From positions 2,115,311 through 2,179,310 of the forward strand of contig NZ_CP078078.1 of assembly GCF_023101205.1 (NCBI RefSeq): a DNA stretch of 64,000 nt, given 5' to 3'. Shown piece by piece: positions 53,382 through 62,428 of this stretch (the first letter of the stretch is position 1; the number at the start of each line of letters is the position of its first letter). The notes under the pieces are model-generated. The model saw nothing but the letters and a program-made list of their open reading frames with translations. It was not told where the DNA came from and did not search any database. The position numbers and the translations under genes were made by a program. The stretch comes from Microbacterium aurugineum (GTDB lineage: Bacteria > Actinomycetota > Actinomycetes > Actinomycetales > Microbacteriaceae).

Positions 53382-54077
53382 ATGAGCGAAACACCGATCG
53401 GCTCCGAAGCCGACAGCACCGCATGGATCGTGATACCGCTCTACAACGAAGCGAGCGTCATCGGAGACGTCATCACGAGCCTCCTGCCACATTTCCCCCA
53501 CGTGGTCTGCGTCGATGATGGGTCGACCGACGGCTCTGCCGAGGTCGCAGCGCGAAAGGGGGCACATCTTGTGAAGCACCCCGTCAATCTCGGACAGGGG
53601 GCCGCGCTCCAGACCGGGATCGAGTACGCTCTGGCCCACGATTCCTGCGAGTACATCGTCACATTCGATGCGGACGGTCAGCATCGGATCGAAGATGCCA
53701 TCGAAATGCTCGAGTTCGCCCGAACTGAAGACGTCGCCATCGTGTTCGGATCGCGATTCCTCGACGATCGGACGGACCCGGGTTGGATCAAGAAAGTCGT
53801 GTTGAAGACAGCCATCCGCGTCACGAACCTCACGACCGGCATGAAGTTGACCGACGCGCACAACGGGCTCCGTGTGATCAGGCGCGACGCCGCCGCAAAG
53901 ATCGACCTCAAGCAAGACAGAATGGCGCACGCCACGGAGATCGTCCTCGAACTCGGGCGCACGGGCCTCCCGTGGCGTGAGCACCCGGTCGAACTCCTGT
54001 ATACCGACTATTCCAAGAGCAAAGGCCAGAGCGTGCTCAACTCCGTCAACATCCTCGTCGATCTGGTGGTGCGCTGA
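53382..54077 (+). CDS. GT2 polyprenyl-phosphate glycosyltransferase (DPM1-like)
   Basis: A 231-aa GT-A enzyme likely to transfer a sugar to polyprenyl phosphate. It has WIVIPLYNEASVIGDVI, CVDDGSTDGS, NLGQGAALQTGIEYAL, and the metal-binding TFDADGQH. No membrane helices, which fits the short soluble DPM1 type. A DUF2304 membrane-protein gene follows after 2 nt, a pairing commonly seen for such transferases. Confidence 0.9.
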   Translation: MSETPIGSEADSTAWIVIPLYNEASVIGDVITSLLPHFPHVVCVDDGSTDGSAEVAARKGAHLVKHPVNLGQGAALQTGIEYALAHDSCEYIVTFDADGQHRIEDAIEMLEFARTEDVAIVFGSRFLDDRTDPGWIKKVVLKTAIRVTNLTTGMKLTDAHNGLRVIRRDAAAKIDLKQDRMAHATEIVLELGRTGLPWREHPVELLYTDYSKSKGQSVLNSVNILVDLVVR

Positions 54078-54079
54078 GC

Positions 54080-54433
54080 ATGTGGATCCAGTTCCTCCTC
54101 ATCGCCGCGATCATCGTTCTCGGACTGATCGTGATGCGTCGAACCGGTGCCGACAGTCACCTCGCTATCCGCCGCCTACTCATGATGCTGTTCATCCTCG
54201 CGGCGATACTTTCCGTGCTCTTCCCGCAGTGGCTCACATGGATCGCTACCCTCATCGGTGTCGGACGAGGCACAGACTTGCTTCTCTACGCCCTTGTCCT
54301 GATGTTCCTCACCTTCGTCTACACGCAGTATCGAAGGAACCTGCAACTACAACGACAGCTGACGTTGCTGGCACGTAAGATCGCGTTGCTCGACGCGGAA
54401 GAAGACGAGGACCGCACTACCCGCAGCCAGTGA
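54080..54433 (+). CDS. DUF2304 membrane protein
   Basis: A 117-aa protein with three hydrophobic helices (about 2-19, 33-52, 65-82), then the RRNLQLQRQLTLLARKIALLDAEE cytoplasmic helix typical of DUF2304. It accompanies DPM1-like transferases and may anchor them or help the lipid-linked sugar cross the membrane; neither role is shown. It converges on, and overlaps by 17 bases, the end of the DUF6541 gene. Confidence 0.85.
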   Translation: MWIQFLLIAAIIVLGLIVMRRTGADSHLAIRRLLMMLFILAAILSVLFPQWLTWIATLIGVGRGTDLLLYALVLMFLTFVYTQYRRNLQLQRQLTLLARKIALLDAEEDEDRTTRSQ

Positions 54434-56303
54434 CCTCATAGAGAACGGCGTCGCCAACGCGATCGACCTCGCTGAGCAACGGCGAATCGGCAAGGTGGTG
54501 CAGACCATCGAACGTTGTCCAGTGATTCTCAAACAGCTGACGATCCCCAAAGTCGAGCACGAAGGTCACTCCAAGACGCGCGGCCGCATCACACACGACC
54601 TCGCCTCCTTCAGAGAAGCTGCGTGCCAGCAGCTCAGCGTCGGCTCCATAGCGGCCGGTGACGTGAGGGAAGACCACACGGTGCCCGGTGTACGCGAAGA
54701 GGAGTCCGGCCCCGGTCAAGGGGTCGCCGAGCACGATGTCTTCACTGTTCAGCCGCCCCGCGATCTTCTCGAACAGGGCCGCTTCATCAGACGAAAGACC
54801 CTGCGAGTCCGGGGTGAACGCGAAACTCGAATTCCTCATGTAGGAGAGGTCATTGACGACCGCAGGAATGTGGGTCGCAGCGCCCAGCACCAAGAGCCCT
54901 GAGATCGCGCCTGCGAGAAGGCGGGATCCATTGCGCCAGCGGTCACCCACCCAGGAGACGACCACGGCGGCTCCGAGTCCGGCCAACGGGATGCCCCACA
55001 TCGCGAGAAGCGCTCCCACCCGGGTCGTGTCGTCATACCAGACGCCGACGGCAAGGCTTCGGAGCGACAGCACAGGGAACCACGCCGAAGCGAGATAAAA
55101 GGCGATGCTCACGCCATACGAGTACAGGATCCACCACTGACGATCCTTCACGACCCGCCAGATACCGATCGCGGCGAGAGGACCGAGAAGGAGACCCGCA
55201 GTGCGCCCGACCGGGCTCAGGAACGCCACCTCACCGAATGCCTGGCTCATGGTTTCGTTCGGCAGCCATTCATGAGTCGTCACATTCGCGGCGAGCCAGA
55301 CCGCGATCAGCAGTCCGCCGCCGAGCAGCAGCGATCCGACAAGCACCACACGACGCGTCGTGCCGCCCGTCGGCCAGAGCCGAAGCGCTCTCCACACCAC
55401 GAACGGCACGCTGAGGGCCACGCCCGCGAGAAGAGATGACGGATGGGCAGCAGCGACCGCTGCGGCTGTTGCCGCTGCGGTGAGGATCCACAGGGCCTTC
55501 CCTGCTCTTCCGTCGCCGGGCTCGAAGCATCGCACGATGAAGGAAAGAAGAAGAGGGAGAAGCAGGTTGCCTAGGAGGTTCGGATACAGCACCCCCCAGG
55601 TCAGGAAGCCGAGCGGAAAGACACTGAAGCCGAAAGCAACCAACGGCGCCCACACCGCCACCGACGGGCGTGAGGGGAAGAGAATTGATGCCAGACAAGC
55701 CATCGCGAGCGGCCAGATCACGGCGATCACCGCCACCGTCACAGTGTTCGTCGCGGTGACCACGCCTCCTGAGACAGGCACGACCAAGGCGACGATCGCA
55801 TGCCACAGCGTGGGATACGTGCCCGTCGCGGCGCCAGGCGTCACCATCGTCATGTGGAGGGGCGACGCATCACCGGTCTGGGTGATGAACTCGACCGCGT
55901 TCAGATGGAATAGTCCGTCGTAGAGCTGGCTAGGGTGCGTCGGATCGGCAATACCGAGCGCCACGACCACGACCCAGCCGGTGAATGCGGCACCCAGCGC
56001 GCCCCAGACAGCAGGTGTCCGCGAACCACCGAGCCCAGGAACGCCCCGCCCTGTCCAGCGCAGCAACGACGCGATAGCAGTGACGATCGATGCGACGATG
56101 GCTACGGGCAGCGGAGACCATGCGAGGCCGAAGACGGGCGCGATCACGGTTGCCGTGGCAACGATCCCGAGCGAAAGCGCGACGGCGGCTCCCGCCCGCA
56201 GCAATGGGCTAGCCCTCAGGCACATCGCGGCTGGCAGGCCAGGCAACACGATGACCGCTATGGCGACGAGGAGCGCGGGAACTTGCCCGGCCCACGACAG
56301 CAT
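54417..56303 (-). CDS. DUF6541 family multi-pass membrane protein (GT-C-like)
   Basis: A 628-aa protein with about 12-14 helices and a C-terminal extracytoplasmic domain of about 120 residues. An early outer loop (DPTHPSQLYDGLFHLNAVEFI) has acidic residues and a His, as in GT-C glycosyltransferases using lipid-phosphate sugars. The family is known in actinobacterial glycan loci; activity is not established. Its ATG shares a base with the ATPase stop (TGATG), placing it last in the second exporter operon, perhaps to use the DPM-like product. Confidence 0.8.
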   Translation of the reverse strand: MLSWAGQVPALLVAIAVIVLPGLPAAMCLRASPLLRAGAAVALSLGIVATATVIAPVFGLAWSPLPVAIVASIVTAIASLLRWTGRGVPGLGGSRTPAVWGALGAAFTGWVVVVALGIADPTHPSQLYDGLFHLNAVEFITQTGDASPLHMTMVTPGAATGTYPTLWHAIVALVVPVSGGVVTATNTVTVAVIAVIWPLAMACLASILFPSRPSVAVWAPLVAFGFSVFPLGFLTWGVLYPNLLGNLLLPLLLSFIVRCFEPGDGRAGKALWILTAAATAAAVAAAHPSSLLAGVALSVPFVVWRALRLWPTGGTTRRVVLVGSLLLGGGLLIAVWLAANVTTHEWLPNETMSQAFGEVAFLSPVGRTAGLLLGPLAAIGIWRVVKDRQWWILYSYGVSIAFYLASAWFPVLSLRSLAVGVWYDDTTRVGALLAMWGIPLAGLGAAVVVSWVGDRWRNGSRLLAGAISGLLVLGAATHIPAVVNDLSYMRNSSFAFTPDSQGLSSDEAALFEKIAGRLNSEDIVLGDPLTGAGLLFAYTGHRVVFPHVTGRYGADAELLARSFSEGGEVVCDAAARLGVTFVLDFGDRQLFENHWTTFDGLHHLADSPLLSEVDRVGDAVLYEVTGCG

Positions 56304-57040
56304 CAGGCGTCCACCAGGGCGATCGCACCCTCGACGTCACCGTCGTAAACGACTTCACCTCGGTTGATCACGATGCCTCTGGTGCAGAGTTCCCGAACCA
56401 TCTCCATGTCGTGACTCACGATCACGAGCGTCTTGCCCTGAGCAATCAGCTCCTCGAACTTCAGACGGCACTTCTCTCGGAACGGAGCATCGCCGACAGA
56501 AAGGATCTCGTCCACCAACAGCACGTCGAGTTCTACGTGAATGGCGACGGAGAAGGCCAGACGCATGAACATACCCGACGAATAGTGCTTGACTTCCTGG
56601 TCGATGAACTGTTCGATCTCGCTGAACGCCACGATCTCGTCATAGCGCCCCTCGATCTCATGCTTCTTCATTCCGAGGATCGCGGCGTTGAGGAAGACGT
56701 TCTCCCGGCCGGACAATTCCGGATGGAAACCCGCACCGACCTCGATGAGTCCAGCCACGCGTCCCCGAGTCAACACCTGCCCTTCATCAGGTTCCATCAC
56801 GCCGGAGATCAGCTTGAGCAGCGTCGACTTCCCCGAGCCGTTGAACCCGAGGATGGCGACTGACTGCCCCTCGCCGATGCTGATGTCCACGCCCTTGAGC
56901 GCTTCGAACTGGCTCGTGAGCTTGCGCCGCTTGAACCAAGAAACGACGGTGTCCTTGAGCGAAAAAGCGTGATTGAGCGTGAAGTGCTTCTTCACGCCGT
57001 CGATGATGATGCTGGGACGAAGTGTCTGCGTCGTGCTCAT
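56303..57040 (-). CDS. Second polysaccharide ABC exporter ATPase (Wzt/TagH type)
   Basis: A 245-aa ATPase: LNHAFSLKDTVVSWF N-terminal extension, Walker A GFNGSGKST, VGAGFHPELSGRENVFLN, signature SSGMFMRLAFS, Walker B VLLVDEILSVGD, and switch SHDMEMV. The SSGM signature marks the teichoic-acid/O-polysaccharide exporter group. There is no C-terminal carbohydrate-binding domain. It overlaps the permease gene as ATGA. Confidence 0.93.
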   Translation of the reverse strand: MSTTQTLRPSIIIDGVKKHFTLNHAFSLKDTVVSWFKRRKLTSQFEALKGVDISIGEGQSVAILGFNGSGKSTLLKLISGVMEPDEGQVLTRGRVAGLIEVGAGFHPELSGRENVFLNAAILGMKKHEIEGRYDEIVAFSEIEQFIDQEVKHYSSGMFMRLAFSVAIHVELDVLLVDEILSVGDAPFREKCRLKFEELIAQGKTLVIVSHDMEMVRELCTRGIVINRGEVVYDGDVEGAIALVDA

Positions 57041-57987
57041 AGATCCTGGGCGAACTTTCCCTCGAGGCGGCGGAAGACGAACTGGCCGATCAACAGTGTC
57101 CCGATCGCGATGATGAACGTCCAAAGCGTGTTCATCGCAAGGCCGGGCGGGAGAGCATCCATAGGAAGTCCGGCATAGCCGGGGGCTGAGGTCATCGCCT
57201 CCGTCGCGGGACGCCAGAACGCGAAATGGAAGAGCTCGACGCCTTGCGTGAGCGGATTTAGTAGGTAGACCTCGACGAGCCACTGCGGCCAACCCAGGGT
57301 CTTCACGACGGCGTCCTGAACCATGACCCACGAATACAAGACCGGCGATGCCCATGTCGCAAGCAACAAGAACAACTCGACGATGTTCTCAGCGTCCCGA
57401 AACCGCACGTTCGCAGCACCGAAGAGCAGGCCCAGGCCGAGCGCGAATACCATCACGATGATCATCGCGGCCACGATCGCGAGCACCGCGAGAACGGACA
57501 CGTGCGCGAACCAGCCCAGGAGAGCGCACACAATGAGGAGAAGCCCGACTTGCGGGAGGAAGTGCACGAAGGCCACGATCACGGCGGATACGGCAAAGAG
57601 CTGCCGAGGGAGGAACACCTTGCGCACAAGAGGCGCGTTGCCCACGATCGAAGTCGTCGCGTTCTTGAACGCCTCGGAGAAGAGGTTGATGACCACGATT
57701 CCGGAGAAGAGGTAGACAGCGTAGTTCGGGATGCCTTTGTCGAGGTTCATGAAGAGCCCGAGAACGATCCAGAAGACGAGGAACTGCGCTGCAGGTCGCA
57801 CGTACGACCAGGTCCATCCCAACACGGAGTTGCGATAGCGCGTGGTCACGCCTGTGCGCACCAGAAGGCTCAGAAGATAGCGCCAGCGCACGACATCGAT
57901 CAGCCCGCGGCTTTTTCCCGGGGTATCGAACTCGGAACGCGGGACGGCGGCAAAAAGATCTCGGGTTTCAGTCACTGGCCCACTCAT
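57037..57987 (-). CDS. Second polysaccharide ABC exporter permease (Wzm/TagG type)
   Basis: A 316-aa permease with six helices: RYLLSLLVRTGVTTRYRNSVLGWTWSYVRP in the amphipathic entry, FSGIVVINLFSEAF, and NPLTQGVELFHFAFW. It differs clearly from the first permease at 35.6-36.4 kb, implying another cargo, plausibly the pseudaminate- or amidino-containing polymer. A stable hairpin sits 7-26 nt upstream of the ATG. Confidence 0.92.
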   Translation of the reverse strand: MSGPVTETRDLFAAVPRSEFDTPGKSRGLIDVVRWRYLLSLLVRTGVTTRYRNSVLGWTWSYVRPAAQFLVFWIVLGLFMNLDKGIPNYAVYLFSGIVVINLFSEAFKNATTSIVGNAPLVRKVFLPRQLFAVSAVIVAFVHFLPQVGLLLIVCALLGWFAHVSVLAVLAIVAAMIIVMVFALGLGLLFGAANVRFRDAENIVELFLLLATWASPVLYSWVMVQDAVVKTLGWPQWLVEVYLLNPLTQGVELFHFAFWRPATEAMTSAPGYAGLPMDALPPGLAMNTLWTFIIAIGTLLIGQFVFRRLEGKFAQDL

Positions 57988-57993
57988 TCGGAC

Positions 57994-58013
57994 GCGACGG
58001 CGGGTGCCGTCGC
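57994..58013 (-). promoter_or_regulatory. Perfect 8-bp hairpin immediately upstream of the second permease
   Basis: GCGACGGC and GCCGTCGC around a 4-nt loop. It lies where the ribosome site would be and begins close to the predicted transcript start, so it may gate translation of the exporter operon, or end the pseF message. Confidence 0.5.
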
Positions 58014-58023
58014 AAGCCCGAGT

Positions 58024-58029
58024 AGTCTA
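58024..58029 (-). promoter_or_regulatory. -10 box for the second exporter operon
   Basis: TAGACT with TTGTCT 15 nt upstream as a possible -35. The predicted start is near 58017, giving a leader of about 30 nt that contains the hairpin. Confidence 0.4.
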
Positions 58030-58066
58030 TCCCCTGGCCCGGCGAGACAACTGAACGACGCAGAGA

Positions 58067-58780
58067 TCACCCTTGATCGGACTCGCGCCGAACCAGCTCC
58101 GGGTTCTCCTCGAGCAGCGCAAGCACCTCCGCCTGGCCGAACGCCGGCTGCTGATCGTAGAGACGCTCGTAGATACCACGAGCAAACTCCAGATCTGCCG
58201 GATAGTCCACGGTCCAACGAAGATCTGATCGATTCTGCGGCTGCGTGACGGAGTGCAGTGCGAAGACGTCAGGACGTCGATAGATGCCTAGAGTGACATG
58301 TTCTCGTTCGTCCGGCGCGTTCGAGATCCGATCCGCTTCCCGGAGAGCGGCTGCCCGGATCACCTCGACGTCGAGCCCCCTGGGATACGAACGTTCCAGC
58401 GTGTTCGCCGTGTAGTCGGCCCCGCTTCGCTCATGCGCGTCGATCACATCGTCGATCACCGAAGGATCGCAGAGTGCGTTGTCTCCGGTGAGGCGCACGA
58501 TCGCCTCGGAATCGTCCTCACCGGAGATCACTTGGATGAATCGGGTGAGCACGTCGTCGAGCGGTCCACGGTGCACCCGATACCCCGCGTCTGCGACAGT
58601 TTCCGCAAGCAGATCGTCACTCCGATCCGTGGACGTTGCAAGAACGATCGCATCGATCCGCTGGGATCGGGCGATTCGCTCGAGAGCACGAAGGATCAGC
58701 GGAACTCCGAGAATCGGTGAAAGCACCTTGCCAGGGAGCCGTGCAGAGCTTGTTCGGGCCTGGAGGATCGCGAGCACCAT
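58067..58780 (-). CDS. pseF: CMP-nonulosonate cytidylyltransferase-like protein (SpsF/PseF type)
   Basis: A 237-aa nucleotidyltransferase-fold protein expected to activate pseudaminic acid with CTP. It begins VLAILQARTSSARLPGKVL, the cytidylyltransferase signature in its SpsF form, and has RGPLDDVLTRF and VRLTGDNALCD for nucleotide and metal binding. SpsF-type members occur in spore-coat and surface nonulosonate clusters. Placement beside pseH, pseI, pseC, pseB and pseG supports the PseF role, but no canonical NeuA is present for comparison. TACACT lies 6 nt before the ATG. Confidence 0.8.
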   Translation of the reverse strand: MVLAILQARTSSARLPGKVLSPILGVPLILRALERIARSQRIDAIVLATSTDRSDDLLAETVADAGYRVHRGPLDDVLTRFIQVISGEDDSEAIVRLTGDNALCDPSVIDDVIDAHERSGADYTANTLERSYPRGLDVEVIRAAALREADRISNAPDEREHVTLGIYRRPDVFALHSVTQPQNRSDLRWTVDYPADLEFARGIYERLYDQQPAFGQAEVLALLEENPELVRRESDQG

Positions 58781-58786
58781 GTCCCT

Positions 58787-58792
58787 AGTGTA
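58787..58792 (-). promoter_or_regulatory. -10 box, probable leaderless promoter of pseF
   Basis: TACACT, 6 nt, ATG. It lies within the dyad GTCCC...GGGAC (58781-58800) shared with the divergent pseH promoter. Confidence 0.5.
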
Positions 58793-58806
58793 TTCGGGAC
58801 GACGGT

Positions 58807-58812
58807 TAGGAT
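58807..58812 (+). promoter_or_regulatory. -10 box, probable leaderless promoter of pseH
   Basis: TAGGAT, 7 nt, GTG. Same hexamer and spacing as before pseG. Confidence 0.5.
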
Positions 58813-58819
58813 GATCACC

Positions 58820-59311
58820 GTGATCATCATCCGCGCCGTAACGCCCGGGGACGCTGGTCTCCTCCTGTCCTGGCGGAATGATCCCGAGACGCGTGTCGCC
58901 TCATTGAGTTCCGCGAGCGTCGATTGGGAGACCCACGTCGCCTGGCTGACACGTACACTCAGCGATCCTCTCCGCACGCTGTACATCGGCGAGGTGGGTG
59001 GGACAGCGATCGGAACGGTTCGCTTCGATCAGGACGAGGCGGGCGCCGCCGAGGTCAGCATCACGGTTGCACCGGCCCAACGAGGAAGACGGCTGTCTTT
59101 GCCACTTCTTCGGGCGGGGATGGCCACCTACGCAGCGGCGCACCCCTCGACGACGAACGTCATAGCGCGAGTCAGAGAAGAGAACACCGCTAGCCGATCT
59201 CTGTTCGCTGCGGGCGGGTTCACGGAGATGGACCGGTCAGCAGATGGCGTTATCAGGATGACATCGGCTCCAGCAACGTCCACGCAACTCAGCGGAGAAG
59301 GTCCCAACTGA
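58820..59311 (+). CDS. pseH: GNAT N-acetyltransferase, PseH-like
   Basis: A 163-aa GNAT expected to acetylate N4 of UDP-4-amino-4,6-dideoxy-L-AltNAc with acetyl-CoA. It has IRAVTPGDAGLLLSWRNDPETR, typical of PseH-like enzymes, and the acetyl-CoA segment VAPAQRGRRLSLPLL in motif A. The GTG 7 nt after TAGGAT is preferred; an ATG 9 nt upstream overlaps that box. It is divergent from pseF, and its last 23 bases overlap the end of pseI on the other strand. Confidence 0.84.
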   Translation: MIIIRAVTPGDAGLLLSWRNDPETRVASLSSASVDWETHVAWLTRTLSDPLRTLYIGEVGGTAIGTVRFDQDEAGAAEVSITVAPAQRGRRLSLPLLRAGMATYAAAHPSTTNVIARVREENTASRSLFAAGGFTEMDRSADGVIRMTSAPATSTQLSGEGPN

Positions 59312-60314
59312 CCGGAGTTCCCTTTGCCGCCGGCCTGACGAAGGTTCGCTCCAGCACGCGCGGCAGGTCCGAAGGTGGCAGGCCGCCCGCAGGCCTCACG
59401 CTGCGAACGTTGTGGGTCGTCACGGCATCACCTGCCTTTACATCTGCGGCGACGTAAAGCGACGGGCGGAGCCGGAGAGACTCGGACTCCGCACCCGTAG
59501 CCCACACGTCCGCACTACCAAGCGCGCGCACAGCCGCATCGCAGCCCTCGACCAGCAGTCGAAGCTCCTCGGGTTCCAGAGAGAATGCCGAATCCACTCC
59601 CCCGTCCGCGCGACGCAGGGTGACGTGCTTCTCGATCACTGTGGCCCCCAGCGCGACAGCCGCGATCGACACCCCGACGCCCATCGTGTGATCGGAAAGG
59701 CCGACGTCGACGCCGAACATCTCTTTCATCACCGGAATCCGCCGCAGGTTGGCGTCGTCCGGCTCCGCAGGATACGAGCTCGTGCACGCCAAGAGCGTCA
59801 GATCCGCACATCCGCCCCGCCGGGCGGCCTCCACCGCCTGCGCCACCTCAGCGATCGAGGCGGTCCCCACGGAGAGGATCACGGGCTTGCCGGTCGACGC
59901 GACCTGCTCGATCAGCGGCAGATCGACGATCTCCAACGAGGCGATCTTATACATCGGTACGTCGAGACTCTCCAGGAACTCGACGGCCGTTTCATCGAAC
60001 GGCGTGCTGAAGGCCAGCATCCCGAGCTCCTGCGCCAGAGCGAAGATCGGGGCGTGCCATTCCCAGGGCGTGTGCGCCTCCTCATATAGGGAGTGGAGCG
60101 TTCGCGCGCCCCAGAGGGAATGATCGTCGCTGACACGAAACGCTGGCGTGTCGACATCTAGGGTTATCGTGTCCGCCGTATAGGTCTGGATCTTTATGGC
60201 GTGCGCACCGGCCTTCGCCGCTGCCCTGACGATCTCCAGCGCTCGCTCGAGTGATCCGTTGTGGTTGCCCGAGATCTCGGCGATGATCAGGGGGCGCTGT
60301 TTCGTATCGTTCAC
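59289..60314 (-). CDS. pseI: Pseudaminic acid synthase (NeuB family, PseI)
   Basis: Condenses phosphoenolpyruvate with 2,4-diacetamido-2,4,6-trideoxy-L-altrose to give pseudaminic acid. The 341 aa have the NeuB barrel, with IIAEISGNHNGSLERA, AHAIKIQTYTADT, FSTPFDETAVEFL and EKHVTLRRADGGVDSAFSLEP, and the C-terminal antifreeze-like SAF domain (LYVAADVKAGDAVT). AEISGNHN and the G-V-D-S-x-F pattern favour PseI over sialic or legionaminic synthases. Nine nt separate it from pseC. Confidence 0.92.
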   Translation of the reverse strand: MNDTKQRPLIIAEISGNHNGSLERALEIVRAAAKAGAHAIKIQTYTADTITLDVDTPAFRVSDDHSLWGARTLHSLYEEAHTPWEWHAPIFALAQELGMLAFSTPFDETAVEFLESLDVPMYKIASLEIVDLPLIEQVASTGKPVILSVGTASIAEVAQAVEAARRGGCADLTLLACTSSYPAEPDDANLRRIPVMKEMFGVDVGLSDHTMGVGVSIAAVALGATVIEKHVTLRRADGGVDSAFSLEPEELRLLVEGCDAAVRALGSADVWATGAESESLRLRPSLYVAADVKAGDAVTTHNVRSVRPAGGLPPSDLPRVLERTFVRPAAKGTPVSWDLLR

Positions 60315-60323
60315 AATGTCTCC

Positions 60324-61457
60324 TCAAGCGAGAATCGAACGCAGAGCTTCGATCACGCGGTCCTGGTCGCTTGCGTCGAGATGCGCGTACATGGGCAAGG
60401 AGATCTCTTCGCTGTAGTACCGCTCCGCGACGGGGCACAGCCCCCGACGATACCCGAGGTCCTCGTAATAGGGATGCCAGTACACAGGCATGTAGTTGAC
60501 CTGGACGAGAATGCCCTCCTCGCGCAGGCGCTCGAAAACCTCGCGGCGACGACCATCATGCACGCGCACCGGGAACAGATGCCACATGGGGTCCACGTCG
60601 CTGCGTTTCGTGGGAAGGGTGAGTCCGTCGAGGTCGCCGAGTCCGTCCTGGTAGCGCTCGAACACCGCGGTCCGTGACGCCTTGAACTCGGCGAGCCGGC
60701 GGATCTGGTTGACTCCGAGCGCGCAGAGGACATCGGGGAGTCGATAGTTGAGCCCGAGCTTGTGGATCTCCTGATGCCACGGGCCCTCGTTCGGATACCG
60801 CTGCTCAGCTCGGTCGCGGACGAGTCCATGCCCCCGGAATCCCCGAGAGGCAGTGATCAGAGCTTCGGAGTTAGAGACGACGGCGCCCCCTTCCGCCGTC
60901 GTCATGTTCTTGGTCGGGAAGAATGAGAACGTCGTCAGATCGGCGAGGGAACCAACCGGGCGCTCTCGGAGAGTCGAGCCGATGGAGTGCGCCGCGTCCT
61001 CCAAGACCAAAGCCCCAGCCGCGCGGGCGATCGGCAGCAGCACATCGATATCAGCCGGATGACCCGCGTAGTCAACGGCCGAGATGACGGCCGTCCGCTC
61101 TGTAGCGAGGGCCGCGACCGACTCAGGGTCGATGTTGCCGGTGTCTTCCTCCACATCGGCGAAGACGATCTCCGCCCCGAGCAACGATGCGGTCGACGCC
61201 GTCGCGGCGAATGTCAGAGCGGGCACAATGACCTGGTCCCCGGAAGTGACTCCGGCGGCCGCGTACGCGACGTGGAGCGCAGCGGTTCCGCTCGTCACCA
61301 CCACAGCGTCGTCCGTCCCGGCGATCGCGGCGATCTCGGCCTCGAACGCGGCGACCGTGGGACCTGTGGTCAGCCACTCGCCTCGCAATGCTGCGGCGAC
61401 AGCGGCGACATCCGATTCATCGATGTACTGATGACCGTAGGGGATCGGCTGTGCCAC
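60324..61457 (-). CDS. pseC: UDP-4-amino-4,6-dideoxy-N-acetyl-L-altrosamine transaminase (PseC-like)
   Basis: PLP aminotransferase of 377 aa acting on the 4-keto product of PseB. The PLP Lys is 183 in FSFFPTKNMTTAEGG, with VTSGTAALH and LEDAAHSIG for the cofactor. The start GTG shares a base with the pseB stop (TAGTG), giving MAQPIPYGHQYID, typical of PseC. An earlier start inside pseB is unlikely. Confidence 0.91.
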   Translation of the reverse strand: MAQPIPYGHQYIDESDVAAVAAALRGEWLTTGPTVAAFEAEIAAIAGTDDAVVVTSGTAALHVAYAAAGVTSGDQVIVPALTFAATASTASLLGAEIVFADVEEDTGNIDPESVAALATERTAVISAVDYAGHPADIDVLLPIARAAGALVLEDAAHSIGSTLRERPVGSLADLTTFSFFPTKNMTTAEGGAVVSNSEALITASRGFRGHGLVRDRAEQRYPNEGPWHQEIHKLGLNYRLPDVLCALGVNQIRRLAEFKASRTAVFERYQDGLGDLDGLTLPTKRSDVDPMWHLFPVRVHDGRRREVFERLREEGILVQVNYMPVYWHPYYEDLGYRRGLCPVAERYYSEEISLPMYAHLDASDQDRVIEALRSILA

Positions 61458-62428
61458 TAGTCCAAGGTTTCCAGGATCTCGCGGATTCCCTGGGCATCGA
61501 GCCACAGGTCGTTGCTGTCGGACTGGTACGCGAATCCGTCCGGGAGATCCTCACCCTGTGGCGGATTGAAGCCCCAGTTGGCGATCGTCGGCAGCACCAC
61601 GAATCGATCGCCCAGTCGAAGCGTTCGTCGCGCGTCGTCGAGGCTGATCATCTCTTCGTGCAGCTTCTCGCCTGGACGGATCCCGATCTCGTACGTCTCG
61701 GCTCCGGGCGCGATCGCTTCGACGAGATCCGTGATCTTCATGCTGGGGATTCGCGGCACGTACAACTCGCCTCCCTGCATCTGATCGAACGAGTCGACGA
61801 CGAACTCCACGGCCTGAGGGAGCGTGATCCAGAAGCGTGTCATCCGGCTGTCAGTGATCGGCAGCGGCTTCCCCTCGGCCGCGAGCTTGCGGAAGAAGGG
61901 AACGACTGAGCCGCGGCTTCCCATCACATTCCCGTACCTCACCACGCTGAAACGAGTCACGTAGCTCGCAGCATAGTGATTCGCCGACTGGAAGAGCTTA
62001 TCGGCGGCGAGCTTCGTTGCACCGTAGAGGTTGAGAGGGCTCGAGGCCTTGTCGGTCGACAACGCGACGACCTTCTTCACACCGGCGTCGATCGAGGCTT
62101 CGACGACGTTCTGCGAGCCGACGATGTTGGTCTTCACGTACTCGAAGGGGTTGTACTCAGCGGTGTCGACCTGCTTGAGTGCCGCTGCATGCACGACATA
62201 GTCGACCTCATGCATAGCCCTTCGCAGTCGATCCTGGTCGCGGATGTCGCCGATGAACCAGCGCAGACGCGGGTCATCGGCGAACATCTGACGGGCCTCG
62301 TACTGCTTCAGCTCATCCCTCGAGTAGATCACGATTCGACGGGGACCGAGGTTGTCCAATGCGTAGCGAATGAACGCCTTCCCGAACGAGCCAGTGCCCC
62401 CCGTGACGAGAATCGACGAGTCCTGCAA
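61457..62428 (-). CDS. pseB: UDP-GlcNAc 4,6-dehydratase (inverting), PseB-like
   Basis: First pathway step: dehydrates UDP-GlcNAc and inverts C5. The 323 aa show NAD(P) binding TGGTGSFG (about 9-16), Asp126/Lys127 in ALSTDKA, Tyr135 and Lys139 in NLYGATK, and VRYGNVMGSRGSV. The listed start is TTG (MQDSSILVTGG), but GGAGG lies 15 nt away from it. An in-frame ATT at 62435-62437 has GGAGG at exactly 6 nt, so a rare ATT start is possible. The gene leads pseC and pseI. Confidence 0.92.
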   Translation of the reverse strand: MQDSSILVTGGTGSFGKAFIRYALDNLGPRRIVIYSRDELKQYEARQMFADDPRLRWFIGDIRDQDRLRRAMHEVDYVVHAAALKQVDTAEYNPFEYVKTNIVGSQNVVEASIDAGVKKVVALSTDKASSPLNLYGATKLAADKLFQSANHYAASYVTRFSVVRYGNVMGSRGSVVPFFRKLAAEGKPLPITDSRMTRFWITLPQAVEFVVDSFDQMQGGELYVPRIPSMKITDLVEAIAPGAETYEIGIRPGEKLHEEMISLDDARRTLRLGDRFVVLPTIANWGFNPPQGEDLPDGFAYQSDSNDLWLDAQGIREILETLD

